Assembly: GCA_039707465.1 (NCBI GenBank)
Contig: CM077648.1
Location: 15,765,119 to 15,829,118 of the forward strand
Length of the DNA stretch: 64,000 bases
Origin: Rhabdophis nuchalis
Lineage: Eukaryota; Chordata; Lepidosauria; Squamata; Natricidae
Reading direction: 5' to 3'
Position numbers and translations under genes: made by a program
Shown: piece by piece, positions 11,640-23,200 of the stretch
Numbering within the stretch: position 1 is the first letter of the stretch
Layout: each line of letters starts with the position of its first letter
The notes under the pieces: model-generated
The model's input: only the letters and a program-made list of their open reading frames with translations
What the model was told of the DNA's origin: nothing
Databases searched by the model: none

Positions 11640-12070
11640 TAAATTGCATCTGTTTTGTGTCGTTAATTGGTTTAAATTATTGTGGCTGCACCCTGTTACA
11701 CCCTAAACTTTACCTTGCTTTCCAAATAAAAGTTATGCTTTCACAAGTCCTCAAGGGCAGTATGGCAAGATGGTTTTGTTACAAATTTAAGTGGTTCCAG
11801 GTGTCTTAATGTTTCTGCTTATGTGAAATGTTCCGTGTTTGCTTGCCACAACAGACAGGAAAGCAACTGATACTAATCTAAAAAGAATATACATTTTTGT
11901 AATAATCAGATGTATGTCTGGTAATTTTCCTCATCTTTCTCCATCCACAGAAATCTAAATCAAGATAATTCAAGTAACTATTTTGTTTGGATTATATGAT
12001 GTCATTGCTCTCTATATACCATAATCACAGTTAGCACAAGTACTACATAAAAACGTACACACAGACTGCA
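11640..12070. other. No recognised feature
   Basis: AT-rich; no ORF, RNA or named repeat supported. Confidence 0.35.
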
Positions 12071-12073
12071 ATA

Positions 12074-12415
12074 CAGGTAGTCCTTCACTTAAAGTTTCTT
12101 TAAGGCAGACAGTTCAAATTTACAATGGAACTAAAAAAAGTGACGTATGACCATTCTTCACACTCTTGACCATTGCAGCAGCATCCCATGGTCAGATGAT
12201 CAAAATTCAGGTGCTTGCCAAGTGTCTCATATTTATGATCCCCTTTTGAGATTTTCTGACAAGCAGTCAATGGGGAAACCAGATTCAGTTAGCAACCATG
12301 TTGCTAACTTAACAATGGCATTGATTCACTTAACGACTGTGGCAAGAAAGGTCGCAAAATGATGCACAACTCAGTTAACAACTGTCTCACTTAGCTACGG
12401 AAAAGTTGGGCTCAA
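12074..12415. mobile_element. Tigger-like MITE, right end lost
   Basis: TA then CAGGTAGTCCTTCACTT; interior CATCCCATGGTCAGATGATC and CAAAATTCAGGTGCTTGCC shared with other copies. Confidence 0.6.
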
Positions 12416-12424
12416 TTCTCCAAC

Positions 12425-12568
12425 ATCAAAGTTTCAAAGTTGTTGAAAAGATGTTGGATAGCCATTTGTCTGGAATGGTATAGGGTTTCCTGCCTAGGCA
12501 GGGGGTTGGACTAGAAGACCTCCAAGGTCCCTTCCAACTCTGCTATTGTATTATTGTATTGTATAAAG
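12425..12568 (+). mobile_element. CR1-like LINE 3' end
   Basis: GGTTGGACTAGAAGACCTCC then CCCTTCCAACTCTGCTATTG and TATTG repeats, the conserved CR1 3' UTR. Confidence 0.8.
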
Positions 12569-15386
12569 TGTCAATACTCTTCCAACTTCACTTCTTCGAA
12601 GTCACAGGGAACATCGTAGCTTACACGATTCCGATATTTGTAGGTATAGATACATCATGACATGTGAATAACTTTTCCAAGACTATCATAGCTGACCTTC
12701 TACCGAGTGCTAGTCTGTAGTGTATTACTTGACTGCTTGTTCCTTTAATACTCATGGTTGATTCGGAAAGGTAGAAGGTCTCTAGAACTTTGGTATCTTC
12801 ACTGTCAATTACAAGTTTGGTTGTTCTACTTTATTGTCATTAGCATGCTCTTCTTTATATTTCATTTTAGTCCAGTTTCTTCACTGTTCTCTTCATTAAT
12901 AATAATAATAATAATAATTTTTAATTTCTTGACCGCTCCCTCTCCCCATAGGGACTCGGAGCGGTGCACAGGGAAACTAAAACAATAAATATACAATAGA
13001 TATACAGACATATTAAAAACAAATTAAACGATACCTGTGCTAAAATACCCATTTACATACTAAAATTCCCACTTAAACAGCTAAAACCCCATAGAGAGAG
13101 ACTAACCTAGGCCGGCCAAGCAGAAAAGATATGTTTTTAATTTCAGACGGAAGGAGCAGAGGTCCATGGTCGTTCTAATGTCGGGGGGAAGGTCATTCCA
13201 GAGGGCTGGGCCCGCCACAGAGAGAGCCCTTCCCCTGGGCGTCGCCCGCTGACAAAGTCTAGTGGACGGCACCCGGAGAAGTCCCTCTCTGTGGGAGCGG
13301 ATCGGCCGTGAGGATGTGTGAGGCAGGATCCGATCCCGCAGATAGCTAGGTCCCGAGCCATGGAGCGCTTTGAAGATGATAACTAATACCTTGAAGCGCA
13401 CCCGGAAGACGACAGGCAGCCAGTGCAGCTCGCGCAGGAGCGGTGTTATATGGGTAAACCTGGAGGTTCCCAGAATTGCCCGCGCGGCTGCGTTCTGGAC
13501 CATCTGAAGTCTCCGGGTGCGCCTCAAGGGGAGCCCCATGTAGAGAGAGTTGCAATAGTCCAGTCGGGATGTCACGAGAGCATGAGTGACTGTGCAAAGG
13601 GCGTCCCGATCCAATAGGGGGCGCAACTGGTGAACCAGGCGAACCTGGTAAAACGCCCTCCTAGCCACGGCTGCCACTTGATCTTCCATGGACATCCGGG
13701 CATCTAGGAGGACACCCAAGTTGCGCGCCCCATCCACAGGGGCAAGATGTTCGCCCCCTATGGCCAGCGATGGCGTCAGCTGGTTGAATCGGGCAGCCGG
13801 AAACCACAGCCACTCGGTCTTGGTCGGGTTGAGCCTGAGTCCGTTACTTCCCATCCAGATCCGTATGGCTTCCAGGCACTGGCACATCACCGCTACGGCA
13901 TCATTGGGGTGGTTTGGGGTAGATATATACAGCTGAGTGTCATCAGCGTAAAGATGGTACTCTACCCCAAAACCACGGATGATCTCACCCAGCGGCTTCA
14001 TATATGTGTTGAACAGGAGAGGCGAGAGGACCGACCCCTGAGGCACCCCACATGTGAGGGGTCTCGAGGTCGACCTCTCCTCTCCTGCCAACACAAATTG
14101 CGATCGGCCAGAGAGGTAGGAGGAGAACCACCGTAAAACGGTGCCTCCCACCCCCAACCCCCCCAGCCGATGCAATAGGATACCATGGTCGATGGTATCG
14201 AAAGCCGCCGAGAGGTCTAATAGGACCAGGATGGAGGAACAACCCCCATCTCTGGCCCTCCAGAGATCATCGACCAACGCGACCAATGCCGTCTCTGTGC
14301 TATGCCCGGGCCGAAAGCCGGACTGGCGCGGATCTAGATACTCAACATCCTCCAGGTGACGGGGAAACTGTTGTGCCACCACACTCTCAACAACCTTCGC
14401 CAAAAAGGGAAGGTTGGAGACTGGACGATAGTTGGTTAGTAAAGCTGGATCCAAAGAGGGCTTCTTGAGGAGGGGCCTCACCATAGCCTCTTTTAGGGAA
14501 GCAGGCAAGGAACCCTCACTCAAGGATGCGTTGATAACCTCTTGGAGCCAGCCTCGTGTCACCTCCCTGGATGCCAGTACAAGCCAGGAGGGACACGGGT
14601 CCAATAAACATGTGGTGGCTCGCAGTCGCCCACGTAACCTGTCCATATCCTCGGAAGTAACGGAATCAAACTCCCAAACAAGATCTGTCTCGTGGCATCC
14701 CACTGGGCCATCAATGGGGGCTAGCTCGTTCTGTATCTGAGCGATTTTCTCCTGCAGAAAAGTCACAAATTCCTCTGCTCTACCCTGTAGCGGGGTTTCC
14801 CGCACCCTCTGTTGAAGGAGGGAGCGGGTCACCCTAAACAGGGCGGCAGGGCGGTTTTCTGCGGATGCTATGAGAGTGGCACAATGATGACGTTTGGCCA
14901 CTCTCAGCGCCACAATGTAAGTCCGTAAATGGGCTCTTACCTGTGTTCGGTCGGATTCAGAACAGGTAGACCTCCATCTTCTCTCTAGGCATCTCTTGTG
15001 GCGTTTCATCACCCCCAGCTCCTCGGTAAACCAGGGAGCCAGGGTGACTCGCCGCCGCAAGAGAGGCCGCAAGGGCGCGACCCGATCCAAGGCTCCCGTG
15101 GTCGCAGTATTCCATGCGACCACAAGGTCCTCGATCGGGGCGCGGGTCAGGGGTACAGGAAGTGGCCCAAGCGTCGTCTGAAACCCATCCGGGTCCATCA
15201 GGCGCCTGGGGCAGAACCAAATTGGTGACCCAGGTTCCGCCTCCCCGCGGAGGGGGGTAGCTGTTGGAAAGTCGAGCCGGAGAAGTGAGTGGTCTGACCA
15301 TGACAAGGGCATGATGTCTATATCCCCTATACCCAGATCACTCTTCCACTGGCCAGAGACAAAGATGAGATCCGGTGTATGTCCAC

Positions 15387-16904
15387 CAGGGGTGGGTTTC
15401 TCAGGGTTCGGGTGGGCTCGCGCGAGCCCTTTCATCAAATTTCCCGATCCCAAGCGATCCGCTTGGACCGGTGGACCCGGAAGTAAGTAGTCCCTGTTCC
15501 CCTCCCCCGCTCCCAGAGCCAGAAGGCCGCGCCCGGCGGGTACCTGCAGCGGCCGAAGCAGCTCGGGCAGCTGCGCACGCCGGCCAATGGCGAGCCGCGG
15601 TCCGGGGTTGGCCACCCGCAGACGGGCAGGGGGCCGGGCTGCTGGGGAGGGGCGCCCCAGGTCAGCTCCCAGGTCAGCACCTCCACCGGCCGGCGGCGGG
15701 GTCGGACGGACAGATACCGCGAGGGCGGCCCGAGGGAAGGAGGAGCAGGCAGGTAGGCAGGCAGGCGCCGAGCCGCCTCCCGCCTGCCCCGTGGCTTCAG
15801 GACAGGTCCTGGGCAGGCTGAGTCGGGCCTCACCATCCCCCCCGTCTTCCCCGATGGCGTCTGGAGTGATCAGGGGCCGTGCAGAAACTCCTGCGCCGCT
15901 CCCCTCCATTCCCCGCTGCCCTCCGTGTGCCGTTGGGCCGGGGATGGTGAGGCCCGACTCAGCCTGCCCAGGACCTGTCCTGAAGCCACGGGGCAGGCGG
16001 GAGGCGGCTCGGCGCCTGCCTGCCTACCTGCTCCTCCTTCCCTCGGGCCGCCCTCGCAGTACCGACACGACCCCGCCGCCGGCCGGTGGAGGTGCTGACC
16101 CGGGAGCCGACCTGGGGCGCCCCTCCCCGGCGGCCCGGCCCCCTGCCCCGCCTGCGGGTGGCCAACCCCGCCCCCCGGACCATGGCTCGCCATTGGCCGG
16201 CGTGCGCAGCTGCCCGAGCTGCTTCGGCCGCTGCAGGTACCCGCCGGGCGCGGCCTTCCGGCTCTGGGAGCGGGGGAGGGGAGGGGAAAGGGACTACGGG
16301 GCTCACCCTGCCCCCACCGGCCAAACCTACCGGGCTGCCGAAGCAGCAGAAGCCGCAGAGCGGCAGAGCGAAGCGCCGAGGGGGCGGCTGCATCCGGAAA
16401 CCGGGCAACCTCGGGGGCCGAGGTGAGCCGGTGAAGCGGTGCGATGCAGGCGGAGGACTGGGAGGCGCGGGAGCTGGGCTGCCTGAGACGGCGGGCGGGA
16501 GGGGAGGAAGGAGAGAAAGAGCCACAGAGAGAGAGAGTCAGACAGACACAGAGAATGATAGAAAGAGACAGAGAGGGAGGGAGGGAGGGAGGGAGGGAGG
16601 GAGGGAGAGAGAGATAAAGAGCCACAGTGAGAGGCAGACAGACTCAGAGAGAGAGACAGAGAGAGACAGAGAAAGAGAAAGAAGGGAAGAAAGAAAAGAA
16701 AGAAAAAGTGGGACAGAGATGAAAGAGAACTTATGACCACAATTGAGGCCAAAATTTTGGTTGCTAAGCAAGACCGTTGTTAAGTGAATTCCACCACATT
16801 TTCCTAGTTGGCCACGCCCACCCAGTCACATGACTGCAGAGCCACTCCCACAAAGCAGGCCACACCCACAGAACCTGTTCCAAAAATTTTGAAACCCACC
16901 CCTG
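15387..16904. mobile_element. 1.5 kb hAT-like non-autonomous element with GC-rich foldback
   Basis: Perfect 14-bp terminal inverted repeats CAGGGGTGGGTTTC/GAAACCCACCCCTG and perfect 8-bp TSD ATGTCCAC (15379-15386, 16905-16912). Interior: GC-rich inverted repeat with arms of about 340 bp (15501-15841 and 15940-16279), then a GAGA-rich microsatellite (16505-16690) and a Tigger-like right end (TTGGTTGCTAAGCAAGACC). No transposase; long ORFs inside are arginine/proline-rich composition artefacts. Confidence 0.85.
16505..16690. repeat. (GAGA/GGGA)n microsatellite
   Basis: Purine-rich tract inside the hAT-like element, including seven GGGA units. Confidence 0.85.
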
Positions 16905-17559
16905 ATGTCCACCCTCGTGGGTGGGGCCTAAAATTAGTTGGGTCAGGTCCATGGCCGTCATGGAAGCCATGAACTCCCGAGCTGCCTCGGATGATTCGCC
17001 CACCGATGGCAGATTAAAGTCCCCCATGACTTAAAGTCTGGGGGTCTCAACTGCCACCGTAGTGATCACCTCCAGGAGCTCGGGCAGGGCTGCTGCTACA
17101 TAGCGGGGAGCCAGGTATATAACCAGCACGCCCAACTACCTCCCTAGGCCCCACTTCACGCAGAGGGACTCACAACCGGTGGTCTGTGGCACAGTGGTCT
17201 CTCTCGGCTCAAGACTTTCATTTACGATAACCGCTACCCCACCACCCCTGCCAAGAGCCCGAGGCTGATGAAAAGCGCGGTAGCCTGGTGGGCACATTTC
17301 AACGAGGGGGAGTCCACCCTCGTGGCCCAACCAGGTCTCCGCTATTCCTGCCAGGTCCGGCCCCTCCTCTGACACAAGGTCATAAACGAGGAGGGCTTTG
17401 TTGACCACGGACCTGGCATTGCAAAACATCAGCCGCAAGCCCTGGCTCTGTACTTCCTGACCACCTAGCGAGTGGGGGTTGTGGCACTTCACCGTATGCA
17501 ACCAACGGTTCTGTGCCCTCAATGTAAAGCCTTTACATTGTCTTGATGTAAAAAGTATA

Positions 17560-18052
17560 TGAATTAATATAATAGAATTGATAATTCTGATGAGCTCTTT
17601 CTATCGGTCCACCATAGAAAGTGTCCTCACATATTGTATTACAGTATGGTATGCTGGTTTAACAGCTGCAGACAGGAAGGCACTACAGAGATGGATCAAT
17701 TTGGCACAAGAAATCATTGGTTGCCCTCTGACACCACTGGATGACCTCGTCAGGTCTCACTGCTTTAGCAGAGTAAGAAAGATACTCAGAGATGATTCAC
17801 ACCCTGGTCAGTGTCTCTTTGCACTTCTACCATCAGGCAGAAGACATCAAAGTATAGCCAGCCAAACAAACAGGTTTAAAGATAGTTTCTATCCTTGGGC
17901 TGCGAGACTTTTAAATACAACCACAATCATTCCATGCACACCCTAGTTTTTTTTCTTTTTCTTTCTTTTTTCGTTTCTGCTATAATTTTGCCCCAGTGAG
18001 ATTAAAACCAATTTCGTTGTATTTAAATATAATGACAATAAAGATTATACTT
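17560..18052 (+). mobile_element. Non-LTR retrotransposon 3' fragment
   Basis: Encodes STIESVLTYCITVWYAGLTA and LLPSGRRHQSIASQTNRFKD, the C-terminal region of a LINE reverse transcriptase, and ends TTTCGTTGTATTTAAATATA then ATGACAATAAAG. Clade not resolved. Confidence 0.72.
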
Positions 18053-18059
18053 AGAATAT

Positions 18060-18745
18060 TGTTGCATGTATGTAGAATGACATTTCTATTACAATGCCAT
18101 TTTTTAAAGTTTTAGTGTTTAAAAACACTGCTGGATTTTCTGTTGACACATATATAATAGTTGTCAATTTTGTAAGCATTATTCATTTCAATAACACGGA
18201 TTTACTATCCTTCAATCTTAAATTCCTGCTGATTACCGGAAGAAAACACAAGTTTATTCAAAACTTTACAGGACTGAACTCAACAGATTGGGTCAAACTC
18301 CAAAAATAGATTTAGCCAAAGGTGAATTTTGAATTTAAGTTCACTCCTGTGGAACTTAAGCATCACATAATACTGCACATTTATGTAAAAATATACTTGT
18401 TTAATAAATAAAATTCAAAAAGCTGTCTTATTACTATTATAACTTTATAGATGTGTTTCTTTTTGTCTTTCTAAAACTTAAATTACAAAAAAATAAGTAA
18501 GCATTTCCTTTACCTCCTTTCAGGGCCAAAGCCTTCCCCAGAGAAACCCAATTTAAACTTCTGCTCTCGGAATCTGAACCTGTCTGTATCTCGCTACATC
18601 CTCTCTGGAATCATCATTCAAATTAAACATGATTTTGTGCTAATCAGAGTTTAATTCTATGACAATATTTTCAATGTATACTGCCCTCTATGGGAGCAAT
18701 CTGATACTTCATTTTATAAAATAAAGTGGAGCTCAAGTTTTTATT
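18060..18745. other. AT-rich, no recognised feature
   Basis: No supportable ORF or repeat family. Confidence 0.35.
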
Positions 18746-18751
18746 CCACCA

Positions 18752-19045
18752 CTAGCTGTACCCAGCCACGCGTTGCTGTGGCCCAGTCTGGTTAAATGGC
18801 CAACCAATCTGTGTGTGTACTTACCTACCTACTGTATTTCTCTCTCTCTCCCTCTACCTACCTACCGTATTTCTCCCTCTCTCCCTCTACCTACCTACCT
18901 ACCGTATTTCTCCCTCTCTCCCTCTACCTACCTACCTACCGTATTTCTCCCTCTCTCCCTCTACCTACCTACCTACCGTATTTCTCCCTCTCTCCCTCTA
19001 CCTACCTACCTACCGTATTTCTCCCTCTCTCTCTGTATCCCTCTA
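18752..19045 (-). mobile_element. Helitron-like 3' end with 33-bp minisatellite
   Basis: Reversed, the element ends in a hairpin-like CCACAGCAACGCGTGGC and GCTAG followed by host T, the Helitron 3' signature. Bases 18822-19036 are tandem TACCTACCGTATTTCTCCC units of about 33 bp. Same motifs as the complete copy at 61564-62100. Confidence 0.6.
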
Positions 19046-19139
19046 TTTTACCAGCAGAAGCTCCTCTTGGCCCCGACAGGAAGGGGCAAGAGTCCTGGAG
19101 GAGGAGGGCGTTGATGGTGGCAGCCTCAGTTCCTTGTGA

Positions 19140-19262
19140 GGGCATGGACCGGTGTTATTGTTTGTGGGTTCGCCAATGGCGACGCTGCCAACAATAATGC
19201 TGCCCCATGCCCACACCTCCTCAGCAACACATGCCATAGGTTCACCATGATGGGCTTAGAGA
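19140..19262. mobile_element. hAT MITE fragment
   Basis: Ends CATAGGTTCACCATGATGGG, terminus of the CAGTGATGGCGAACC family. Confidence 0.45.
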
Positions 19263-19839
19263 GTTGCCCCTGCATGGCCCCATGGGAGTCTAACAACCAA
19301 TCAGAATACATTTCTTACACAGGAACAGAAACGGGCAGAAACAGAGAACAGAGAGTATAAAGCTAGGAACTTTCAGCATCTTGGGCTGTTTTCTTCTTCA
19401 CCCAACATCTGGAAGCACGTGATTCCCCTTTTCTGTTCAGGAGCCCAAACGATGTGATCCTGTCCACCATTAAACGATCTTTCCAAACAGCCTCCATGTC
19501 CCCAGTGTCCTTTTTCCCCACTTGGAGCTGAACCCAGAAGGACATTTCTCCCAACAGAACTATAAAACTAATACCAACGTAATGAACATTGTTGTAAACA
19601 CTTATTATTTCCTAAAACTATTTGTACCCAGAAAACACCCTGTTTAACTGAAAATGGAATTTTTATATGTTATGGAATAAAAAAAATTATGGGTGAAAAA
19701 ACACCTTTGGGACAACCAAGGCCTGGATGGGGGAGAATCTCCATAGATTTCAAACTTCCCTATTCTATTTTTAAGATACCTGCACCAGCCAGCAACTTTT
19801 CAGAGGAAGCCCTTTCCTGCATTTCTTTCTTTTGCTCTG

Positions 19840-20020
19840 CAACGCATCCAGCAGTTTTGGGAAGGGTCTGGAGCAACTGGGCGGGGCTAGTCAAAGGCAG
19901 CGTGGGTGGGCTTTGGGGTTAGTTACTTTTTTACACCGGTCTAGCAAGAGCCACCTCAAGGTGGGAGAAACTCCGCGCTGGGAGAAACCTCGGGGCGAAA
20001 GAGCCAGAAAGCAAGGATCC
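19840..20020 (+). promoter_or_regulatory. HERC6: Proximal upstream region of copy A, GC box
   Basis: GC-rich sequence just before the start codon with a GC box (GGGCGGGGC, 19879-19887) and no TATA box. It aligns with 54150-54341 upstream of copy B, where the GC box is mutated to GGGCAGGGC. The shared block CTGGGAGAAACCTCGGGGCG is immediately upstream of both ATGs. The transcription start was not located. Confidence 0.45.
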
Positions 20021-20267
20021 ATGCTCTTCGGTTGGGGGGACGGCTCCTACGGGCAGCTGGGCTCGGGCGAGGAAGGGGCTTCCCAGCCGGTTCCTCTCCC
20101 TCGCCATCCGCCAGTCTTTGGCAGGCTAAAAGTGACCCAGGTGGCTTGCGGGGAGCGGCACACGCTGCTGCTCCTGTCCGACGGGAGCCTGGCTTCTTGC
20201 GGAGACAACGCCCAGGGACAGCTGGGGATGGAGCTCCCCGCGGAACAGCAGCGATTCTACCAGCCAA
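20021..20267 (+). CDS. HERC6: HERC6-like copy A exon 1 (start codon, propeller blade 1)
   Basis: 247 coding bases, residues 1-82 plus one base. Begins [16 protein letters not shown] and contains [11 protein letters not shown] and [11 protein letters not shown], typical RCC1 strands. Two donors are possible (GTAGGT at 20268, GTAACG at 20272); only the first keeps frame with exon 2. Confidence 0.88.
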
Positions 20268-23200
20268 GTAGGTAACGGGCAGGGGAAGTTTAGACCCAGC
20301 CGGCCTTTTTCCAGGTGGGCTTCTTTGCACGCACTTAGCCTGGTTTTTCACCGCCTTGGCCCTTTAAGTCCAGAGGTTTGCAACTTTTAACAGTACCAGA
20401 GTTGGAAGGGACCTTGGAGGACATCTAGTCCAACCCCCTGCAGGTGTGGCTTTAAGTCCAGGTGTGGCTTGTTAAAGGTTGAACACCAACACCAACACCA
20501 CCAGCAGCGCCAACTGAACGCTAAGCCATTTCGGTCGGAAGCCACGCGGTTCCCTGAACCTCCCCCCCCCCCCCTGCCAACTCCACACCCGCTGTTTAAG
20601 TTTCGCTTTCGTTTTCTAGAGAATTGCCGCCGAAAGCGAATGTCTCCGCGATCGCTTTCGTTTTCCCCGTTTGCGATGCGGTGGGTGAGGCTCCCGCCCA
20701 GGTTGGAGATTCCAACAGGGGAGCGGAGGGAGAGGGGCAGTTTCTGTCAACCATCACTCACACGCACACACCCGAAAAGAGCACTTTTTCGGCCACGGTG
20801 CCCCGAGAAATACCCGCTTGACCTGGATGAATGTGAATGGCATTGGCCAACGATCTTAATTTCTCGTTGCAATAAATTAAGGTGTGGGTCGCCTATTGAA
20901 GTGTTGCCTGAAGCTCCCGTTCCCTACTCTTAAGTCCCTCGTTTAAATTCTCTTGTACTCTCATTTCTATAAATGGTATGGATAATAAAGTCAGTGTTGG
21001 GGTGGGTTGTTATTTTTTTAAAGGTATTTTTAAAATTCTCTCTTTTGCCCCTTTTATCTTTTTTAAAATAATTGTTTTTTAATTTATTTTATTTTTAAAC
21101 ACACAAAAATCCTCCATCTTACATGCTATAGAAAGTGTATGATTGCAAAGTATTTTCATACATCTCTTCAATATTCATCCAAATTTCATATTATTTCAAG
21201 TACATTGCATCAAATATATTTATAAACATTATCCTTTTCATGCCTCCATTCTTGCTTAATTATAATTGTATTACACGTCCTTCATCTTAAAATATACCAA
21301 AAAGTAAAACATAACCACGTATTGGCATCATATTTATTAATCCTACTATCCTCCAACATCATTATTCCCTGTAACCTATTCTAATGAAACATCAATAATA
21401 TTTAATATCCCTCCAAAATTTCTAATTCTCCTTTTCAAATCCCTGCTTAAGATTTATATCCAATTTTCCCATATTATACCCATACCTATATAGGCCTTGT
21501 TATCCTTATCCTTTATTTATTATCATAATTTGTTTTTTTAATTAATTTTTGTATATGACCAAGCTCTTACTCATCTCCTTTAATAAGTGCCATTTAGTAG
21601 TATTTATATTTGCCCCTTTTATCCAGGAAAGGAAAGGAAAGGAAAAAGAAAAAGAGCAATTGTATTCCTCCATCTCTCTCACCCCTTTTCTTAAAACTAC
21701 CTATAAGAAAGGTCTGTCATAGAAGCAGCATTTAGTTCCACTTGTTTTATACAGAACCCTGAATTCAACCATAGGAGTCTCTACAGGTAGTCCTCCACTT
21801 TTTCCCCAGCTATGCTGGCTGGGGAATTCTGGGAGTTGAAGTCCACCAGTCTTAAGAGTCGACTTTGCAGACCCCTGCTAGTAGTACCAGTTGCAAATGT
21901 ACTTCTCACCTGTTCTTCATTGGCTTAGTAATAATGATGTCACAATCTATCCAAAGTGTCTAAAATGAATACATTATCTCCGCCCCTGATTACATCTCCC
22001 ACTACTATTAATTCTATCTCTCCCTGCCCTTATTGACAAATTTCCTGGTTCCTAGGGGTTGTCTTTAGAGTAATTATCCTATCAGTAAATTATGGTTATG
22101 GTCGGTTTCCAGCATAGCAAAGGCCTCTTAATCCAGCTGCTATGTACAATTCTCAAGGTTCAGCCTAGCTGATATGATTAGAAACATATACAATGTATTT
22201 TGTTCACAGGCCAACATGTCTTCTTACAATTCTGTAAAAACTACAACCCTGTTTCCCACAATCCCTCCTCCTTTTTACAATCCGTATTGATTTTTCATTC
22301 ATTTTTCTCAATTGGTTGCAACATTTTTCTAATTTCTTCACATTCATTTTTCACTGTCCATCCAACCATACAGTCTTTACAAGAAGTCATCATTATTGGT
22401 TCTATAACCATGCAAATGAATGTCTTTTTTTTTTCCTCCCGGAAAGGACTAATCCAAGACTTGGAAAACCAGTCTATCATGTACATAAGCTGTGGAAAGG
22501 AGCATTCATTGGCCATCTGCGACCGAGGGAAGGTATTTTCATGGGGAGCTGGTGGTTTTGGACAGCTTGGCACTGGGACACTAAAGGACTCCTCGACTCC
22601 AGAGTAAGTAACTGATTCATGTTGTGGCAAGTAACCTTGTCTAAACCACAGGAGTCCTTGAATCAGGAAAACACAGGTTTGAACCCTGGCTCTGAGCACT
22701 TGGGGCTTTCTTCTAGCTGTGATCTGTGCTGCATTTCTGACAGGTAGCTTTGCAAGCGGAAGAGGTTATGGGATGAATTTGTGACTTTTGCCATGTTCCT
22801 TTTCATAGAGGCAGGGTGTTTCCTTTCTTGCTGGCTAAGAAAGCTTGGAAGAGTTGTTGCAACAGGTCTACATCCCTCCCACAGCTGGAATGGGAGGCTT
22901 ACTGGTGTAGGCACTGCTTTTTTAGTTAAGGATCACAAAATCGCAATAGCAATATCGCAGCAGCACTATACTGTCCTTGGGAAGATAGAAGGCTGAGTCA
23001 ACCTTGAGCCGATCAAGATCGAACTTTTGGTTGTGGGCAGAGTTTGCCTGCAATGCTGCATTTAACCCACTGTGCTATCTGGCTGCTCGTCATATTATCC
23101 TTTGCAAACACACAAACAACCTTAAACGAAAACCAATTTATTCTTGCATAAGCTATCATAGTGCGCAGTGTACTTCATCAGTCTGTTTCTATCTTATTAT

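Larger units (their letters stand above)
12893..17523 (-). mobile_element. L2/CR1-type LINE, nearly full ORF2, split by a hAT-like element
   Basis: Minus-strand non-LTR retrotransposon. Its 3' end at about 12893 carries an (ATT)n tail. The RT part is open from 15386 down to 13102 (about 760 codons) with LLDLSAAFDTIDHGILLHRL, YADD (13939-13950) and [15 protein letters not shown] motifs. The endonuclease part continues beyond the insertion at 16905-17523: GDFN (about 17013-17027), then in another frame LMFCNARSVVNK and AGIAETWL. The insertion at 15387-16904 and one frame change near 17030-17135 break the ORF. Clade assignment (L2 versus CR1) is by motif only. Confidence 0.82.

Noticed and set aside
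13102..15909. A 935-codon minus-strand ORF as one protein
   Set aside because: Only 13102-15386 is reverse transcriptase; the first 170 or so codons are read from the unrelated hAT-like insertion and just happen to be open.
15587..16426. Plus-strand arginine/proline-rich ORF of 279 codons
   Set aside because: It lies in the GC-rich foldback where all six frames lack stops; no domain and both arms give mirrored peptides.
17578..17946. Host gene of 122 codons
   Set aside because: The peptide is a LINE reverse transcriptase C-terminus and is followed by a LINE-type 3' end.
18773..19197. Repeat protein with YLPTYRISPSLPLPT units
   Set aside because: Three overlapping frames all give repeats from the 33-bp minisatellite of a Helitron-like element; no start context or gene structure.
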